Below, piece after piece: positions 33,612-41,433 of a stretch of 64,000 bases of DNA (positions within the stretch are counted from its first letter, which is position 1; each line of letters opens with the position of its first letter). The notes under the pieces were generated by a model. It worked only from the letters and a program-made list of their open reading frames with translations, was not told where the DNA came from and did not search any database. The DNA comes from Oscillospiraceae bacterium Marseille-Q3528 (GTDB lineage: Bacteria > Bacillota > Clostridia > Lachnospirales > Lachnospiraceae), in assembly GCA_018223385.1 (NCBI GenBank), contig JAGTTR010000016.1:37870-101869 (forward strand), given 5' to 3'. A program made the translations under genes and the position numbers.

Positions 33612-34835
33612 ATGGAAAAAGACAGGCTGACGAAGCTGGAAAAATACTGGATCCTTTATGATGTGGGCAATTCGGCGTTCACCCTGCTGGTGGCAACGAT
33701 CATTCCCATTTATTTCAATTATCTGGCGGGGATGGAGGGCATCTCCGAGGTAAATTATCTGGCCTTCTGGGGTTATGCGTCCTCCATTGCCACGCTGCTG
33801 GTGGCTTTCCTGGGGCCGGTGTTCGGCACCCTGGCGGACACGAAGGGGTTCAAGAAGCCGATTTTTCTGGGCAGCCTGCTGGTGGGCGTGGGGGGACTGT
33901 GCGTCCTTTCGGTGCCCATGGGATTCGTGGCGTTTCTCGTCATTTTCATCATTGCCAAGGTGGGCTATTCCTGCAGCCTGGTCTTTTATGATGCCATGCT
34001 TTCGGATGTGACCACGCCGGAGCGGATGGATCGGGTGTCCTCCCAGGGCTATGCCTGGGGCTATATCGGCAGCTGCGTGCCCTTTATCGCCAGCCTGGCG
34101 GTGGTGCTGTTTTCCGGGCTTCCCATGCAGACGGGCATGGGCATTGCCTTTTTCATCAATGGTGCCTGGTGGCTGCTGACGACGGTGCCGCTGCTGAAAA
34201 ATTATGAGCAGATCCATTATGAGCCGAGAAAACCCCATGCGGTGGCAGAAAGCTTCCGGAGGCTGCTCCGGGTGTTCCAGGAGATCCGTGATGACCGGAA
34301 GATTTTCCTGTTCCTCATCGCGTTTTTCTTCTATATTGATGGCGTGTACACGATCATCGACATGGCGACGGCTTTCGGCAGCGCCCTGGGATTTACTTCC
34401 ACGACACTGCTGCTGGCGCTGCTGCTGACCCAGATCGTGGCTTTTCCCTGCGCCCTGCTGTTTGGCTGGCTGGCGCCCAAGTATGAAAACGGCACGCTGA
34501 TCCGTATCTGCATCGTGGCCTACGGTGCCATCGCGCTGTTTGCAGTCCAGCTGGACAAATCCTGGGAGTTCTGGTTCCTGGCGGTGTGCGTGGGCATGTT
34601 CCAGGGCGGTATCCAGGCACTGTCCCGGGCCTATTTTGCAAAAATCATTCCGGCGGAAAAATCGGGGGAATATTTTGGACTGTACGATATTTTCGGAAAA
34701 GGCGCCGCCTTTATGGGAACTACCCTGGTGGGTTTTGGCGCTCAGCTGACGGGCAGTCTGAATATCGGTGTCTCCGTGATCTTTGTCCTGTTTGTCATCG
34801 GTTTCCTGCTTTTTGAAAAAGCAGTGCGGGCATAA
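33612..34835 (+). CDS. MFS transporter, UMF1/Atg22-like
   Basis: 407 aa with about 12 hydrophobic segments. The first segment YDVGNSAFTLLVATIIPIYF and the loop FGTLADTKGFKKP identify the UMF1 (Atg22-like) branch of the major facilitator superfamily. A longer central cytoplasmic loop (about 195-235) is typical. Members are putative amino acid or metabolite exporters; the bacterial substrate is unknown. Probably co-transcribed with the phospholipase-like gene. Confidence 0.88.
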   Translation: MEKDRLTKLEKYWILYDVGNSAFTLLVATIIPIYFNYLAGMEGISEVNYLAFWGYASSIATLLVAFLGPVFGTLADTKGFKKPIFLGSLLVGVGGLCVLSVPMGFVAFLVIFIIAKVGYSCSLVFYDAMLSDVTTPERMDRVSSQGYAWGYIGSCVPFIASLAVVLFSGLPMQTGMGIAFFINGAWWLLTTVPLLKNYEQIHYEPRKPHAVAESFRRLLRVFQEIRDDRKIFLFLIAFFFYIDGVYTIIDMATAFGSALGFTSTTLLLALLLTQIVAFPCALLFGWLAPKYENGTLIRICIVAYGAIALFAVQLDKSWEFWFLAVCVGMFQGGIQALSRAYFAKIIPAEKSGEYFGLYDIFGKGAAFMGTTLVGFGAQLTGSLNIGVSVIFVLFVIGFLLFEKAVRA

Positions 34836-34971
34836 GAAAAACGAAAGACGGGGTTAAGGCTTTGTTCATGTGTCTTTAAGGATTTTCAGAAATTCATAAG
34901 TCTTTCCACACAGATTGGACACAAATTCCAGGTATACTGGAGGTACTTCAAGAAAAGGAGGAGTACCAATT

Positions 34972-35370
34972 ATGAAAATGAAGAAAGTGAAAATATTGAC
35001 TGCAGCCTGCGTGCTGACATTTGCCATGGCTGCCATGTATGGATGCGGAAGCAAGGATTCCGGTGCGGACACGACGCAGACGACGGAGAGCACTGATACG
35101 AAGGAAGACACTTCTGCAGACACCACTACGGACACCAAGAGTGACACGACAGCAGAGGACAAGACCACTGCTGACACCACCACCGAGGCAGGCAGCACGG
35201 AAAACAGTGCAGACACTACCGAGAGCACAGAGACTCCCGCTGACGGTGCCGCATCTGACACAGCAGCAGAGGCTGACAGTGCAGCTTCCACAGAGACCAA
35301 TGCATCCGCAGATACTTCCGCGGACAGCGAGGCTGAGGTGACAGAGTCCGGCAGCAGCACTGCAAACTAA
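34972..35370 (+). CDS. Low-complexity Thr/Asp/Ser-rich lipoprotein
   Basis: 132 aa from the ATG at 34972, after AAAGGAGGAG; upstream ATG codons lack a ribosome site. A lipoprotein signal ends with lipobox MYGC at about residue 25. The mature part is almost wholly Thr, Asp, Ser, Glu and Ala (for example DTTQTTESTDTKEDTS), with no recognisable fold. It would be a flexible acidic stalk on the outer membrane face, possibly glycosylated on Thr/Ser. Repetitive codons (GACACGAC, ACCACC) suggest growth by replication slippage. Confidence 0.75.
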   Translation: MKMKKVKILTAACVLTFAMAAMYGCGSKDSGADTTQTTESTDTKEDTSADTTTDTKSDTTAEDKTTADTTTEAGSTENSADTTESTETPADGAASDTAAEADSAASTETNASADTSADSEAEVTESGSSTAN

Positions 35371-35458
35371 CACAGGACCAAAACCCAAAACAACCACAAA
35401 ATAACCACGAAGCAACAAGAAAACAATTCCCTACATTACATAAGTATTCTCTTTTTAT

Positions 35459-35487
35459 CCCCCGGAGCTGCCCACTCCGGGGGTTCT
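35459..35487 (+). terminator. Terminator of the low-complexity lipoprotein gene
   Basis: CCCCCGGAG (35459-35467) pairs with CTCCGGGGG (35475-35483), then TTCT. Confidence 0.8.
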
Positions 35488-35506
35488 CCGTGCATGGTGT
35501 TCTGTG

Positions 35507-35674
35507 AAAAGTTCAGAATCGCCATATGGACAATTCGCAAAATCGCGTGTGCCACGCTTTCCGCTGCTGCGCAGCTCATTTTTGCTCATTATATGGCGTT
35601 CCGTCCATCCGTTTTCACAGACAGATTTTTGTGCAAGCCCGAAATCTGTCCGCGAAACGTATGGCTGAACTTTT
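35507..35674 (-). repeat. SR-B element, copy B8 (complete, divergent)
   Basis: Closing stem AAAAGTTCAG (35507-35516) and CTGAACTTTT (35665-35674), perfect over 10 bp. On the minus strand: long hairpin GACAGATTT/AAATCTGTC extended by GTTT/AAAC; AACGCC; ATGAGCAAAAATGAG; hairpin GCTGC-gca-GCAGC; hairpin CGT/ACG; CGATTTTGCGAAT. It directly precedes the tRNA-Arg promoter. Stem sequences differ from B1 and B7 while pairing is kept. Confidence 0.7.
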
Positions 35675-35685
35675 TGAAAAAACGC

Positions 35686-35714
35686 TTGACATTCAATGAA
35701 AGGCAGGATATAAT
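35686..35714 (+). promoter_or_regulatory. Consensus promoter of tRNA-Arg
   Basis: TTGACA (35686-35691), 17-nt spacer, TATAAT (35709-35714): a perfect sigma-A promoter. Confidence 0.9.
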
Positions 35715-35743
35715 AATTTATGTTGTTGAGGAAACAACGAAGT

Positions 35744-35817
35744 GTGCGTTTAGCTCAGCTGGATAGAGCGTTTGGCTACGGACCAAAAGGTCGGGGGTTC
35801 GAATCCTCTAACGCACG
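35744..35817 (+). tRNA. tRNA-Arg (ACG)
   Basis: Acceptor GTGCGTT pairs with AACGCAC. The anticodon loop CTACGGA gives anticodon ACG, and the T-loop is TTCGAAT. 74 nt; CCA is not encoded. Confidence 0.95.
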
Positions 35818-35828
35818 TAGGACAGAGA

Positions 35829-35862
35829 AGCCGGGAGATTGTTGGAGATCTTCCGGTTTTTT
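35829..35862 (+). terminator. Terminator after tRNA-Arg
   Basis: GCCGGGAGAT and ATCTTCCGG can pair around a short loop, followed by six T. Confidence 0.65.
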
Positions 35863-35918
35863 CGGTTATACAGGATATGAAGTTACAGCATACAAATATA
35901 CAATATACAGGAGGCAGG

Positions 35919-36452
35919 ATGGACAGACAGCAGTTTATCGATACACTGGAGCGGACACTGCGGGGCGGCGGTACCCCGGAGCATATCATCGCGGATAACG
36001 TCCGGTATTATAACGGATATTTTGCGGACGAGTCCGCCAAAGGCAGAAGCGAGGCGGAGATTGCGGAGGAGCTGGGAGATCCCAGACTTCTGGCAAAGAC
36101 GATCCTGGAAGTGCAGGAGACCGGCGGCACCGGTGCCGGGGAATCTGACCGGGGCTGGTATGGAGAGCAGACGGAGGATGCGGCGGACAGCGCTGGTTCC
36201 GCATTTGGCAGTTCTGCGGCCAATGGAACCAAAGGCTTTCATGCGGAACTGAATGAGAACGGCTGGGATGTGCGTTACGGGAAATTCAAGATCAATTCCT
36301 GGTACGGGTATCTGCTCATCGCGCTGGTGGTGCTGCTGATCTTAGGCATCATCGGGACGGTCATCGGCGGACTGGTGACGCTGCTGGCACCGGTGGCACT
36401 GCCGGTGATCCTCATTGTGCTGGTGGTGCGTTTTTTCTCTCAGCGAAGGTAG
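35919..36452 (+). CDS. DUF1700-type membrane protein
   Basis: 177 aa from the ATG at 35919 after GGAGGCAG; an in-frame upstream extension runs through the tRNA and is rejected. N-terminal helix-rich part MDRQQFIDTLERTL, with NVRYYNGYFADE and EELGDPRLLAKTIL, is the HAAS/DUF1700 module found with PadR-type regulators. A Gly/Ala/Ser-rich middle follows, then one or two membrane spans (about 125-175) and a basic tail. Function unknown. No PadR gene is adjacent. Confidence 0.75.
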   Translation: MDRQQFIDTLERTLRGGGTPEHIIADNVRYYNGYFADESAKGRSEAEIAEELGDPRLLAKTILEVQETGGTGAGESDRGWYGEQTEDAADSAGSAFGSSAANGTKGFHAELNENGWDVRYGKFKINSWYGYLLIALVVLLILGIIGTVIGGLVTLLAPVALPVILIVLVVRFFSQRR

Positions 36453-36563
36453 CTATGACAAAAACTGGGAAAATAAGGAAATCAGGATTGCCCGGCGTGC
36501 GCGTATATTTTTCCGGTGAGATGCCATACTAAACCTGTATCAAAAATACAGGAGGTAGACGAC

Positions 36564-36743
36564 ATGTCAAAGAACAACTATTCCAATAACACCGGAAGCA
36601 ACGCTTCCAACAAGAGCACCAGCAAAAATACCAACAGCATGAACAGCTATGGTAACTACAGCAATTCCGAGAAGAACAAGACAAACAACAAGTCCGCAGG
36701 CGAAGATACCTACGGCAACAAGAGCGAAGAAGACAGATATTAG
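36564..36743 (+). CDS. Small Asn/Ser/Lys-rich protein
   Basis: 59 aa, start at 36564 after AGGAGGTAG. Nearly half the residues are Asn or Ser (SKNNYSNNTGSN, NSMNSYGNYSNS), with a charged end. No membrane segment or known motif. A strong ribosome site and own terminator support a real, expressed gene. The composition recalls small spore or sporulation proteins, but that is a guess. Confidence 0.6.
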   Translation: MSKNNYSNNTGSNASNKSTSKNTNSMNSYGNYSNSEKNKTNNKSAGEDTYGNKSEEDRY

Positions 36744-36754
36744 GCAGCCAAAGC

Positions 36755-36785
36755 GGGCAGAGAGCATTGTTTCTCTGCCCCTTTT
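36755..36785 (+). terminator. Terminator of the Asn-rich gene
   Basis: GGGCAGAGA (36755-36763) pairs with TCTCTGCCC (36772-36780), then CTTTT. Confidence 0.88.
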
Positions 36786-36891
36786 CCTGTGCGGCATCTT
36801 TATGATACATAAGCGCATGCGGACTTAGACCTTTTGCCCCTGGCATCATATAATGATAGTGAGAAAACAGCAGGAGATGTGAGGTGTCAGG

Positions 36892-37221
36892 ATGAATTTT
36901 GAGACAATTCCGGCAAAAAGTCTGGACGGGTATATCGGAAGACCCGACTGCATGATCATAGATCTTCGGGACTGGGAGGAATACTGTCAGGGGCATATAA
37001 AGGGTGCGGTCTGTGTTCCCTTTGAACAGTTTCAAAAAAGCGTTCCCTTGCGGAAAAACGTGCGCTATGTGCTGTACTGCGAGCGCGGTTCTGCCAGTCT
37101 GATGGCTGCCAAACGGCTGGCCGGTCTGGGGTATCAGGCCAGCACGGTCATCGGCGGCATTCTGTCCTACCGGGGGCGGCATCTGGTGCTCTGCGGGGAA
37201 GGAGAACGAAATAGACATTGA
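36892..37221 (+). CDS. Rhodanese-domain protein
   Basis: 109 aa single rhodanese domain. The N-terminal CMIIDLRDWEEYCQGHIKGA is the typical substrate-side motif; the active cysteine is C63 in LYCERGSASL. Transfers sulfane sulfur or serves as a phosphatase-like binding module; the partner is unknown. Cytoplasmic. GAGGTGTCAGG precedes the ATG. Confidence 0.85.
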   Translation: MNFETIPAKSLDGYIGRPDCMIIDLRDWEEYCQGHIKGAVCVPFEQFQKSVPLRKNVRYVLYCERGSASLMAAKRLAGLGYQASTVIGGILSYRGRHLVLCGEGERNRH

Positions 37222-37305
37222 CAGCGGGCGCATGGCCGAATTAATATTAGGTATAAGTGAAAAGAAACCTGAATACAGAGAAAATATGGAGAGAATACAA
37301 AAAAT

Positions 37306-38484
37306 ATGGATCGGATGGAATTTACGGCGCCCTGTCATTTCGGACTGGAAGCCGTTCTGAAAAAAGAAATTACAGATTTGGGATACGAGATCAGTCAGGT
37401 AGAGGACGGCCGTGTTTCCTTCTATGGGGATGCGGCGGCCGTCTGCCGGGCCAACATGTTTCTGCGGACTGCCCAGCGGGTACTCTGGAAGGTGGCGGAG
37501 TTTGAGGCGGTGACCTTTGACGAGCTGTTTGAGCGGACGAAAGCCGTTCCCTGGGAGGACTATCTGCCGGAAAATGCCAAATTCTGGGTAGCCAAGGCCA
37601 ACTCGGTGAAAAGTGCCCTGTTCAGCCCTTCGGACATTCAGTCCATTATCAAGAAGGCCATTGTGGAGCGGCTCAAGCAGACCTACCGCAAGGAGTGGTT
37701 TGCGGAAGATGGGAATGCCTATCCTCTGCGGGTATTTTTGATGAAGGATCGGGTGACCATTGCGCTGGACACCACGGGAGATTCTTTACATAAGCGGGGC
37801 TACCGGCAGCTCACCAGCAAGGCGCCCATCACGGAGACACTGGCGGCGGCGTTGATCCTGCTGACACCCTGGAAAAAAGACCGGATCCTGGTGGATCCCT
37901 TCTGCGGCAGCGGCACGTTTCCCATTGAGGCGGCCATGATCGCGGCCAATATGGCGCCGGGCATGAACCGTTCCTTCCTGGCGGAGGACTGGACAAACCT
38001 GATCCGCAGAAAATACTGGTACGAGGCGGCCGATGAGGCGGCTGACCTGGTGTGCACAGACGTGGAGACGGACATTCAGGGATATGACATTGACGGTGCC
38101 ATTGTGAAAGCCGCCCGGGAAAATGCCAGGGAGGCCGGTGTGGATCACCTGATCCATTTCCAGCAGCGGGCAGTGAAGGATCTGAACCACCCGAAGAAAT
38201 ATGGCTTTATCATCACCAATCCGCCCTACGGGGAACGGCTGGAGGAAAAGAAGGATCTGCCGGAGCTGTACCGGGAGATCGGGGAGGCCTATGGCCGCCT
38301 GGATGCCTGGTCCATGTACATGATCACCGCCTACGAGGATGCGGAAAAATACATTGGCCGCAAGGCAGATAAGAACCGTAAGATTTACAATGGCATGATG
38401 AAAACCTATTTTTATCAGTTTATGGGGCCCAAGCCGCCCCGCCGCAGTGCAGACGAGAAGGAGAGAAAACAGTATGATCGATAA
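37306..38484 (+). CDS. RlmL/YpsC-type RNA methyltransferase (THUMP domain)
   Basis: 392 aa. N-terminal ferredoxin-like and THUMP region (1-165) binds RNA; residues about 170-375 form the Rossmann methyltransferase. SAM motif LVDPFCGSGTFPIEAAM, acidic strand IQGYDIDG, and catalytic motif IITNPPYGERL near 305. This is the COG0116 family that modifies 23S rRNA guanine (as RlmL at G2445 in E. coli); the exact base here is inferred. Overlaps the rdgB-like gene by 11 nt, giving a housekeeping operon with the following two genes. Confidence 0.9.
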   Translation: MDRMEFTAPCHFGLEAVLKKEITDLGYEISQVEDGRVSFYGDAAAVCRANMFLRTAQRVLWKVAEFEAVTFDELFERTKAVPWEDYLPENAKFWVAKANSVKSALFSPSDIQSIIKKAIVERLKQTYRKEWFAEDGNAYPLRVFLMKDRVTIALDTTGDSLHKRGYRQLTSKAPITETLAAALILLTPWKKDRILVDPFCGSGTFPIEAAMIAANMAPGMNRSFLAEDWTNLIRRKYWYEAADEAADLVCTDVETDIQGYDIDGAIVKAARENAREAGVDHLIHFQQRAVKDLNHPKKYGFIITNPPYGERLEEKKDLPELYREIGEAYGRLDAWSMYMITAYEDAEKYIGRKADKNRKIYNGMMKTYFYQFMGPKPPRRSADEKERKQYDR

Positions 38485-39073
38485 AATTATATTTGCCACG
38501 GGAAATGAAGGAAAGATGAAGGAGGTCCGCATGATCTTGAAGGATCTGGGGCTGCCGGTGCTGTCCATGAAGGAGGCCGGCGTGCAGGCGGATATCGTGG
38601 AGGACGGCACCACCTTTGAGGAAAATGCGAAGATCAAGGCTGTGGCGGTACAGAAGCTCACCGGAGCCCTGGTACTGGCGGATGACTCCGGTCTGGAGAT
38701 TGATTATCTGAACAAAGAGCCGGGCATCTATTCTGCCCGTTATATGGGGGAGGATACGCCTTATTCGGTGAAAAATGCCAATCTCATCAGCCGCCTGGCA
38801 GGTGTGCCGGATGAGCAGCGGACAGCGCGGTTCGTGTGCGCCATCGCGGCGGCATTCCCGGACGGGGAGGTACTCACCACCCGGGGAACCATCGAGGGTA
38901 TCATCGGATACGAGGAGCGGGGCGAGAACGGCTTCGGCTATGATCCGATTTTTTATCTGCCGGAATATAAGAAAAGTACGGCAGAGCTTTCCCCGGAGGA
39001 GAAGAATGCGCTGAGCCACAGAGGCCGCGCCCTTCGCCAGATGGAAGAGGAGTTAAGAAAGAGAATCCGATAA
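38474..39073 (+). CDS. rdgB: XTP/dITP diphosphatase (RdgB/HAM1)
   Basis: 199 aa from the ATG at 38474; GAAGGAGAG precedes it within the end of the methyltransferase gene. FATGNEGKMKEV is the signature (S/T)GNxxKxxE; LADDSGLEIDYL carries the catalytic Asp; NGFGYDPIFYLPE and SHRGRALR are also conserved. Removes non-canonical purine nucleotides such as dITP and XTP, so it protects DNA from hypoxanthine and xanthine. It is notable that the window also has a hypoxanthine-DNA glycosylase domain at 30984. Confidence 0.95.
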   Translation: MIDKIIFATGNEGKMKEVRMILKDLGLPVLSMKEAGVQADIVEDGTTFEENAKIKAVAVQKLTGALVLADDSGLEIDYLNKEPGIYSARYMGEDTPYSVKNANLISRLAGVPDEQRTARFVCAIAAAFPDGEVLTTRGTIEGIIGYEERGENGFGYDPIFYLPEYKKSTAELSPEEKNALSHRGRALRQMEEELRKRIR

Positions 39074-39090
39074 ACGGAGGCTGGAAGCGA

Positions 39091-39570
39091 ATGAAAATTC
39101 TGATTGTCAGTGACACACATAAGAGGCTGAGAAATTTTGACATCGCACTGGATCGGGTAGGGCCTGTGGACATGCTGCTGCATCTGGGGGATGTGGAAGG
39201 CAATGCCGACTACATAGAGGCTGCAGCGGGATGTCCCACCTATATCGTGTCCGGAAACAATGATTTTTTCTCGGATCTGCCCAAAGAGCGGGAGCTCATG
39301 ATCGGAAAATATAAGGTGTTTATGACCCATGGACATTATTATTATGTTTCCGCAGGGACGGAGACACTCAAGCAGGAGGCCAGAGCCCGGGGCGCACAGA
39401 TCGTGCTGTTCGGGCACACCCACCGGCCGGTCATCGACTATACCGACGATGTGATCGCCGTGAACCCGGGCAGCATTTCCTATCCCCGGCAGGAAGGGCA
39501 CCGTCCCAGTTTTGTCATGATGGAGCTGGACCGGTTCGGGGACGCGCATTTTACCATCAATTATTTATAA
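39091..39570 (+). CDS. YfcE/MJ0936-type phosphodiesterase
   Basis: 159 aa calcineurin-like metallophosphoesterase. Metal ligands in VSDTHKR, LHLGDVEG, SGNND, THGHYY and FGHTHRP follow the family order. YfcE-like enzymes hydrolyse phosphodiesters in vitro; the natural substrate is not known. Third gene of the operon with the RNA methyltransferase and rdgB. GGAGGC precedes the ATG. Confidence 0.92.
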   Translation: MKILIVSDTHKRLRNFDIALDRVGPVDMLLHLGDVEGNADYIEAAAGCPTYIVSGNNDFFSDLPKERELMIGKYKVFMTHGHYYYVSAGTETLKQEARARGAQIVLFGHTHRPVIDYTDDVIAVNPGSISYPRQEGHRPSFVMMELDRFGDAHFTINYL

Positions 39571-39603
39571 TAAGAAAAAGTTTAATTTTTTTGAAAAAAT
39601 GTG

Positions 39604-39632
39604 TTGACAATATAGGACTTTCTATATATAAT
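39604..39632 (+). promoter_or_regulatory. Consensus promoter of the tRNA cluster
   Basis: TTGACA (39604-39609), 17 nt, TATAAT (39627-39632): perfect match. Confidence 0.9.
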
Positions 39633-39665
39633 ATATTTTGCGTCAGGTCATTGGCGCTGGTGAAG

Positions 39666-39740
39666 CGGGGTGTGGCTCAGCTTGGCTAGAGCGCCTGGTT
39701 TGGGACCAGGAGGTCGCAGGTTCGAATCCTGTCACCCCGA
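39666..39740 (+). tRNA. tRNA-Pro (TGG)
   Basis: Acceptor CGGGGTG pairs with CACCCCG. Anticodon stem CCTGG/CCAGG with loop TTTGGGA gives TGG. T-loop TTCGAAT. CCA not encoded. Confidence 0.95.
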
Positions 39741-39750
39741 TGACTGTTAT

Positions 39751-39821
39751 GCGGGTGTAGTTCAATGGTAGAACACCAGCCTTCCAAGCTGGACACGTGG
39801 GTTCGATTCCCATCACCCGCT
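39751..39821 (+). tRNA. tRNA-Gly (TCC)
   Basis: Acceptor GCGGGTG pairs with CACCCGC. Anticodon stem CCAGC/GCTGG with loop CTTCCAA gives TCC. CCA not encoded. Confidence 0.95.
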
Positions 39822-39851
39822 TTGCATATGAATCATATGCAGCTAAGATAC

Positions 39852-39925
<74 letters not shown>

Positions 39926-39952
39926 TTTTTGCCTGGTTCGCCCGGCAGATAT

Positions 39953-40027
39953 GGTGGGTATAGCGCAGCTGGTTAGCGCGCCAGATTGTGGCTCTGGAGG
40001 CCCAGGGTTCGAATCCCTGTATCCACC
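39953..40027 (+). tRNA. tRNA-His (GTG)
   Basis: The extra 5' G pairs with the C discriminator, as required for tRNA-His. Acceptor GTGGGTA/TATCCAC. Anticodon loop TTGTGGC gives GTG. Confidence 0.95.
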
Positions 40028-40029
40028 CG

Positions 40030-40057
40030 AAGCAGTCGGAATACTCCGGCTGCTTTT
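40030..40057 (+). terminator. Terminator within the tRNA cluster
   Basis: AGCAGTCGGA pairs with TCCGGCTGCT (one mismatch), followed by a T-run. It splits the cluster: the Pro, Gly, Arg and His tRNAs lie before it, Gln and Leu after. Confidence 0.75.
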
Positions 40058-40086
40058 TTGTATGATAGGATAGGAAATGACAGGAT

Positions 40087-40158
40087 TGGGCCATCGCCAA
40101 GCGGTAAGGCATAGGACTTTGACTCCTACATTCGTGGGTTCGAATCCCGCTGGCCCAG
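40087..40158 (+). tRNA. tRNA-Gln (TTG)
   Basis: Acceptor TGGGCCA pairs with TGGCCCA. Anticodon stem TAGGA/TCCTA with loop CTTTGAC gives TTG. Confidence 0.95.
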
Positions 40159-40228
40159 TTTTTCACAGCATCAGGCTGTGCGGATCATTGATGCAGGACA
40201 TGCCTTTGGGCTGTTTTGGCAGAGATCA

Positions 40229-40308
40229 GCGGATATGGCGGAATTGGCAGACGCGCCAGATTTAGGTTCTGGTCCGAGAGGGTGCAGGTTCGATTCCTGT
40301 TATCCGCA
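40229..40308 (+). tRNA. tRNA-Leu (TAG)
   Basis: Acceptor GCGGATA pairs with TATCCGC. Anticodon stem CCAGA/TCTGG with loop TTTAGGT gives TAG. The variable arm is short for a class II tRNA, but the D-arm and T-arm are normal. Confidence 0.92.
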
Positions 40309-40312
40309 TGAT

Positions 40313-40350
40313 AAGTCCGAGACGAAAGAAAACAGTCTTGGACTTTTTTA
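40313..40350 (+). terminator. Terminator or attenuator after tRNA-Leu
   Basis: AAGTCCGAGAC (40313-40323) pairs with GTCTTGGACTT (40335-40345), then a T-run. It lies 28 nt before the radical SAM start, so it may also attenuate that gene. Confidence 0.8.
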
Positions 40351-40372
40351 CGAAATACAAGGAGGAAATCCG

Positions 40373-41299
40373 ATGCCGATCAGAATTAACAATTATGCAG
40401 GCCGTTTTGGCTGGAATATGAGAAAGTACCTGCCCAAGCTTGCAAGTACAGGATATCTGACGCTTCAGTATATGACCCGGGGAAGGGGACAGCAGAAGTA
40501 TATTGACTGGTTTATGAGTCAGGAGAAGACTCCGTATCCGAAGGTTGTGAACCTGGAGACCATCAATCGCTGCAACAATACCTGTGCATTCTGCACGGCG
40601 AACCGGAATGCGGAGAAGCGCCCGTTCAAAAAGATGGATGAGGAACTGTTCAAGAGCATCATCATCCAGCTCAAAGAGTGGGGCTACAAAGGCCGCCTGA
40701 CCCTTTACGGAAATAACGAGCCCTTCCTGGATACGAGAATCGTGGAGTGGCACAAGTTTGCCAGAGAACAGCTGCCGGATGTGCATATTTTCCTGTCCAC
40801 CAACGGCATCCTTTTAAATATCGAGAAACTGGAAGAGATCTGTCCCTATGTCAATGAGCTGATCATCAACAACTATTGCATGGATATGAAGCTGTATGAC
40901 AACATCCAGGAAATCTATGATTATGTGAAAAACAACGAAGAGAAATTCAAGGATGTGGATATCAAGATCCAGATGCGCTATCTCCAGGAGGTGCTGACGA
41001 ACCGTGCGGGCAGTGCCCCCAACAAGCAGGGCTCCCAGAAGGTCATCAAGCAGACCTGCCTCATGCCTTACACCGACATGTGGATCGTGCCCGACGGAAG
41101 AATGGGCATCTGCTGCTGCGACAACTATGAGGTGACGGAGCTGGCGAACCTGAACGAGACAACCCTGCAGGAAGCCTGGAACAATGAGAAATACCGGGAT
41201 CTGCGGGAGAAGATCCGCCATGGACGGCACCACTATGATTTCTGCAAATACTGTGACTTCATTGATGCGGGACTGCGCTCAGAGATCACAGAGCAGTAA
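40373..41299 (+). CDS. Radical SAM/SPASM-domain protein
   Basis: 308 aa from the ATG at 40373 after GGAGG; longer in-frame reading would include tRNA sequence. The radical SAM cluster motif is CNNTCAFC (C67, C71, C74). A C-terminal SPASM-like set of cysteines binds an auxiliary Fe-S cluster: CLMPYTDMW, GICCCDNYE, FCKYCDF. Such enzymes modify peptides, sugars or cofactors; no precursor peptide or carrier gene is visible nearby, so the substrate is unknown. Read-through from the tRNA cluster would be its only apparent promoter. Confidence 0.88.
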   Translation: MPIRINNYAGRFGWNMRKYLPKLASTGYLTLQYMTRGRGQQKYIDWFMSQEKTPYPKVVNLETINRCNNTCAFCTANRNAEKRPFKKMDEELFKSIIIQLKEWGYKGRLTLYGNNEPFLDTRIVEWHKFAREQLPDVHIFLSTNGILLNIEKLEEICPYVNELIINNYCMDMKLYDNIQEIYDYVKNNEEKFKDVDIKIQMRYLQEVLTNRAGSAPNKQGSQKVIKQTCLMPYTDMWIVPDGRMGICCCDNYEVTELANLNETTLQEAWNNEKYRDLREKIRHGRHHYDFCKYCDFIDAGLRSEITEQ

Positions 41300-41361
41300 A
41301 TGCGTGTGGAAAGAATTCATATCACGATCAGAATAACAGAAAACAGATAAAAGCAGATAGA

Positions 41362-41407
41362 AAGTGGAACCTTTGCTTCGTGTGGGGACAGAGGTTCCAC
41401 TTTTTCT
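41362..41407. terminator. Bidirectional terminator between the radical SAM and GNAT genes
   Basis: AAGTGGAACCT (41362-41372) pairs with AGGTTCCACTT (41392-41402), followed by T. Confidence 0.88.
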
Positions 41408-41433
41408 GCTTTCATACAGACAGCGAAATAAGG

